Shown here piece after piece: positions 34,191-35,319 of a DNA stretch of 35,319 nucleotides; within the stretch, counting starts at the first letter, position 1; the number at the start of each line of letters is the position of its first letter. The notes under the pieces are model-generated. The model was given only the letters and a program-made list of their open reading frames with translations. It was not told the DNA's origin and ran no database searches. This stretch comes from Bryobacterales bacterium (GTDB lineage: Bacteria > Acidobacteriota > Terriglobia > Bryobacterales > Bryobacteraceae): positions 1 to 35,319 of the forward strand of contig JAFAQY010000004.1 of NCBI GenBank assembly GCA_019261985.1, given 5' to 3'. A program made the position numbers and the translations under genes.

Positions 34191-34751
34191 ATGAAGGTGC
34201 TGTTTGCAACACTGTTTGCCGCCCTATGTTCAATGCACTGCATGGCCCAGGCGAAGGGCTTACGAATTGTGTTCCAACCGGAGTCAGCTCAGTTTTCCGT
34301 TGCCGCCCACGAATACGAAGATATCTGGGCTCGCGAGGGCCAGAAAATTACGGCGGCCATGGAAGCTGCTTCGGGTCTGAAGTTCGAGAATCGAACGGTT
34401 AAAGCGATCGTCCTCGAAGCCGTAAGCAGTTCCGGATACAAAAACCTGCCAATGCGGCTTCGCGCCAGCTACTCGCTGGAAACAAAAAAAGCCACGTTAA
34501 TCCACGAACTCGGGCATCGTCTGCAATCGGATCTCTTTCATCGCGATGAAGACGACCATAAGTACCTCTTTCTGTGGCTATATGACGTGTGGGTCACGCT
34601 TTACGGGCGAGAGTTCGCCGACGAGCAGGTTGCGGTTGAAAAGAGTCGAGGGCGAATGTACCCCGCTGCGTGGGACTTCGCGTTGTCGTTTACCGCGGAA
34701 CAGCGCGCCGCCAAGTGGAAGGAAACGATGGCGGAGCGAACGCACCGTTAG
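34191..34751 (+). CDS. Small secreted metallopeptidase candidate (HELGH motif)
   Basis: The 186-residue protein has an N-terminal signal peptide (about 1-19, LFATLFAALCSMHCMAQA). It contains a zinc-binding HExxH motif, LIHELGHRL (His105, Glu106, His109). Acidic residues Glu141, Glu145 and Glu150 in REFADEQVAVE are candidates for the third ligand. The family is not one I can name, and it is much shorter than typical thermolysin-like enzymes. The motif sits in a helix after ETKKATLI, as expected for a gluzincin active-site helix. The start ATG lacks a clear Shine-Dalgarno. Peptidase activity is inferred from the motif and secretion signal alone. Confidence 0.7.
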   Translation: MKVLFATLFAALCSMHCMAQAKGLRIVFQPESAQFSVAAHEYEDIWAREGQKITAAMEAASGLKFENRTVKAIVLEAVSSSGYKNLPMRLRASYSLETKKATLIHELGHRLQSDLFHRDEDDHKYLFLWLYDVWVTLYGREFADEQVAVEKSRGRMYPAAWDFALSFTAEQRAAKWKETMAERTHR

Positions 34752-35105
34752 CGTGGCGAACTCCGGCGGTCGTTTCTCGAAGGCGCGGTAGCGTCACAGG
34801 CAGCGGCGTTCATGGCGCAGGGGCTTACCGAAGCGGCGCTGCGGCCGTGAATTGCGCCTCGATCTCTTTCGCCATGTCGAACGTCACGCTCATGCCTTCA
34901 GACTACGGGAGCTCTTTGGCCTATGCGCAAAAGCCGAGCCAAGGTCGCTTGCCTGAAAAAGGAAAAAAGGGCGGCCATCCCACTAGGTGACGACAAGCAG
35001 GCTGCCACTGAGCGTTCGCCGCCGCCCTTAGCCGGGGTCTCCGCGATAGCCTGCTTTACTTTCTGTTCAGTCGCTCGCGCATGACGATCGTCAAGCTTCA
35101 GCTTC
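34752..35105. other. Intergenic stretch without a recognisable gene
   Basis: No gene is supported. A 22-codon minus-strand ORF (MSVTFDMAKEIEAQFTAAAP) lies near 34830-34895 and is preceded by an in-frame stop; it may be debris. A run of T on the minus strand (complement of 34957-34970) follows a weak GGG-to-CCC stem and could end transcription of the AHSA1-like gene. Confidence 0.3.
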
Positions 35106-35319
35106 TTATTTCTCCTGCGCCATCCCCTCGACAACTGCAGCAAGCTTATCGAGTATCTGGTTCCAGCCCTCCAATTGACCGCTATTTTTCGCGCTCTCCA
35201 TGGGTTCATTTCCAATGAAGGTGAGTTTCGTCTGGCCGTTTCCTAGATCCTCAAAGATGGTCACGTCGTACGCACCCTCTATGGCCTCATGTTCTATTCC
35301 TAGCTGCGCAGGATCAATC
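35106..35319 (-). CDS. SRPBCC/AHSA1-like domain protein, 3' portion (cut by window edge)
   Basis: The C-terminal 70 residues are visible, from beyond the window edge to a TAA at 35106: YDVTIFEDLGNGQTKLTFIG, then QLEGWNQILDKLAAVVEGM. The pattern of a beta-strand carrying TxLTF followed by a G-W-x-x-x-L-D-K-L helix is the C-terminus of START-like AHSA1 (activator of Hsp90 ATPase homologue) domains. The N-terminal part and start lie outside the window. Many relatives are paired with an ArsR-type regulator, which cannot be checked here. It is likely a cytoplasmic small-ligand-binding protein of unknown ligand. Confidence 0.75.
   Translation of the reverse strand, partial: IDPAQLGIEHEAIEGAYDVTIFEDLGNGQTKLTFIGNEPMESAKNSGQLEGWNQILDKLAAVVEGMAQEK

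Noticed and set aside
34898-35215. 105-residue minus-strand ORF (WRRRNKKLKLDDRHARATEQ)
   Set aside because: It overlaps the AHSA1-like C-terminus in another frame and shows no family features.

Overview
The window looks like a chromosomal stretch of an Acidobacteriota bacterium, most likely of the Solibacter/Bryobacterales type. The evidence is a four-copy tandem of large FtsX/MacB-type permeases without ATPase under a PadR regulator (the acidobacterial 'ADOP' arrangement), a Solibacter-type (TIGR03437-like) C-terminal domain on a membrane protein, carboxypeptidase-regulatory-domain secreted proteins, high-GC codon use, and short palindromic intergenic repeats. No tool was run; all calls come from reading the sequence and from remembered family motifs.

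Layout. 1-3000: an ECF-type cobalt/nickel importer (cbiM with a fused PDGLE-like tail, cbiQ, cbiO, tightly packed on +), convergent with dtd (D-aminoacyl-tRNA deacylase), whose 3' end overlaps cbiO. 3022-14426: an 11-kb minus-strand operon padR-permease-permease-permease-permease with stop/start overlaps at every junction, bracketed by two 109-bp repeats made of small palindromes. The padR promoter carries a nested 37-bp dyad and appears to give a leaderless mRNA. 14478-16668: a secreted M20 metallopeptidase (-), an orphan response regulator with an XRE-type DNA-binding output domain (+), and tRNA-Thr(CGT) (-). 16743-17339: decayed remnants, probably of a toxin-antitoxin-like antitoxin. 17340-18083: a valacyclovir-hydrolase-like alpha/beta hydrolase.

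18233-26457 is the most unusual part. A 1244-residue protein joins a LodA/GoxA-type (CTQ quinoprotein amino-acid oxidase) domain to a heme-oxygenase-like diiron oxidase (HDO, PF14518-like) domain and a C-terminal tail with an internal repeat. No LodB flavoprotein lies beside it, and the position where I expect the CTQ-forming Cys reads Tyr. It is followed 15 nt later by a glycosyltransferase of the PEP-CTERM/XrtA-associated type. Convergent to that is a single-chain A-T-GNAT protein: an NRPS adenylation domain, a carrier domain and an acyltransferase-like domain, with no condensation or thioesterase domain.

26543-35319: yqeY, a DUF4159 protein, a GT39/ArnT-like glycosyltransferase, a GT-C-like membrane protein with a Solibacter-type C-terminal domain, a secreted carboxypeptidase-regulatory-repeat protein, a small secreted HELGH metallopeptidase candidate, and the 3' end of an SRPBCC/AHSA1-type gene cut by the window edge. 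Several products (PEP-CTERM-type glycosyltransferase, A-T-GNAT protein, two GT-C proteins) point to cell-surface polymer assembly or decoration, but no exosortase, polymerase or export gene is present, so the link is inferred from clustering.
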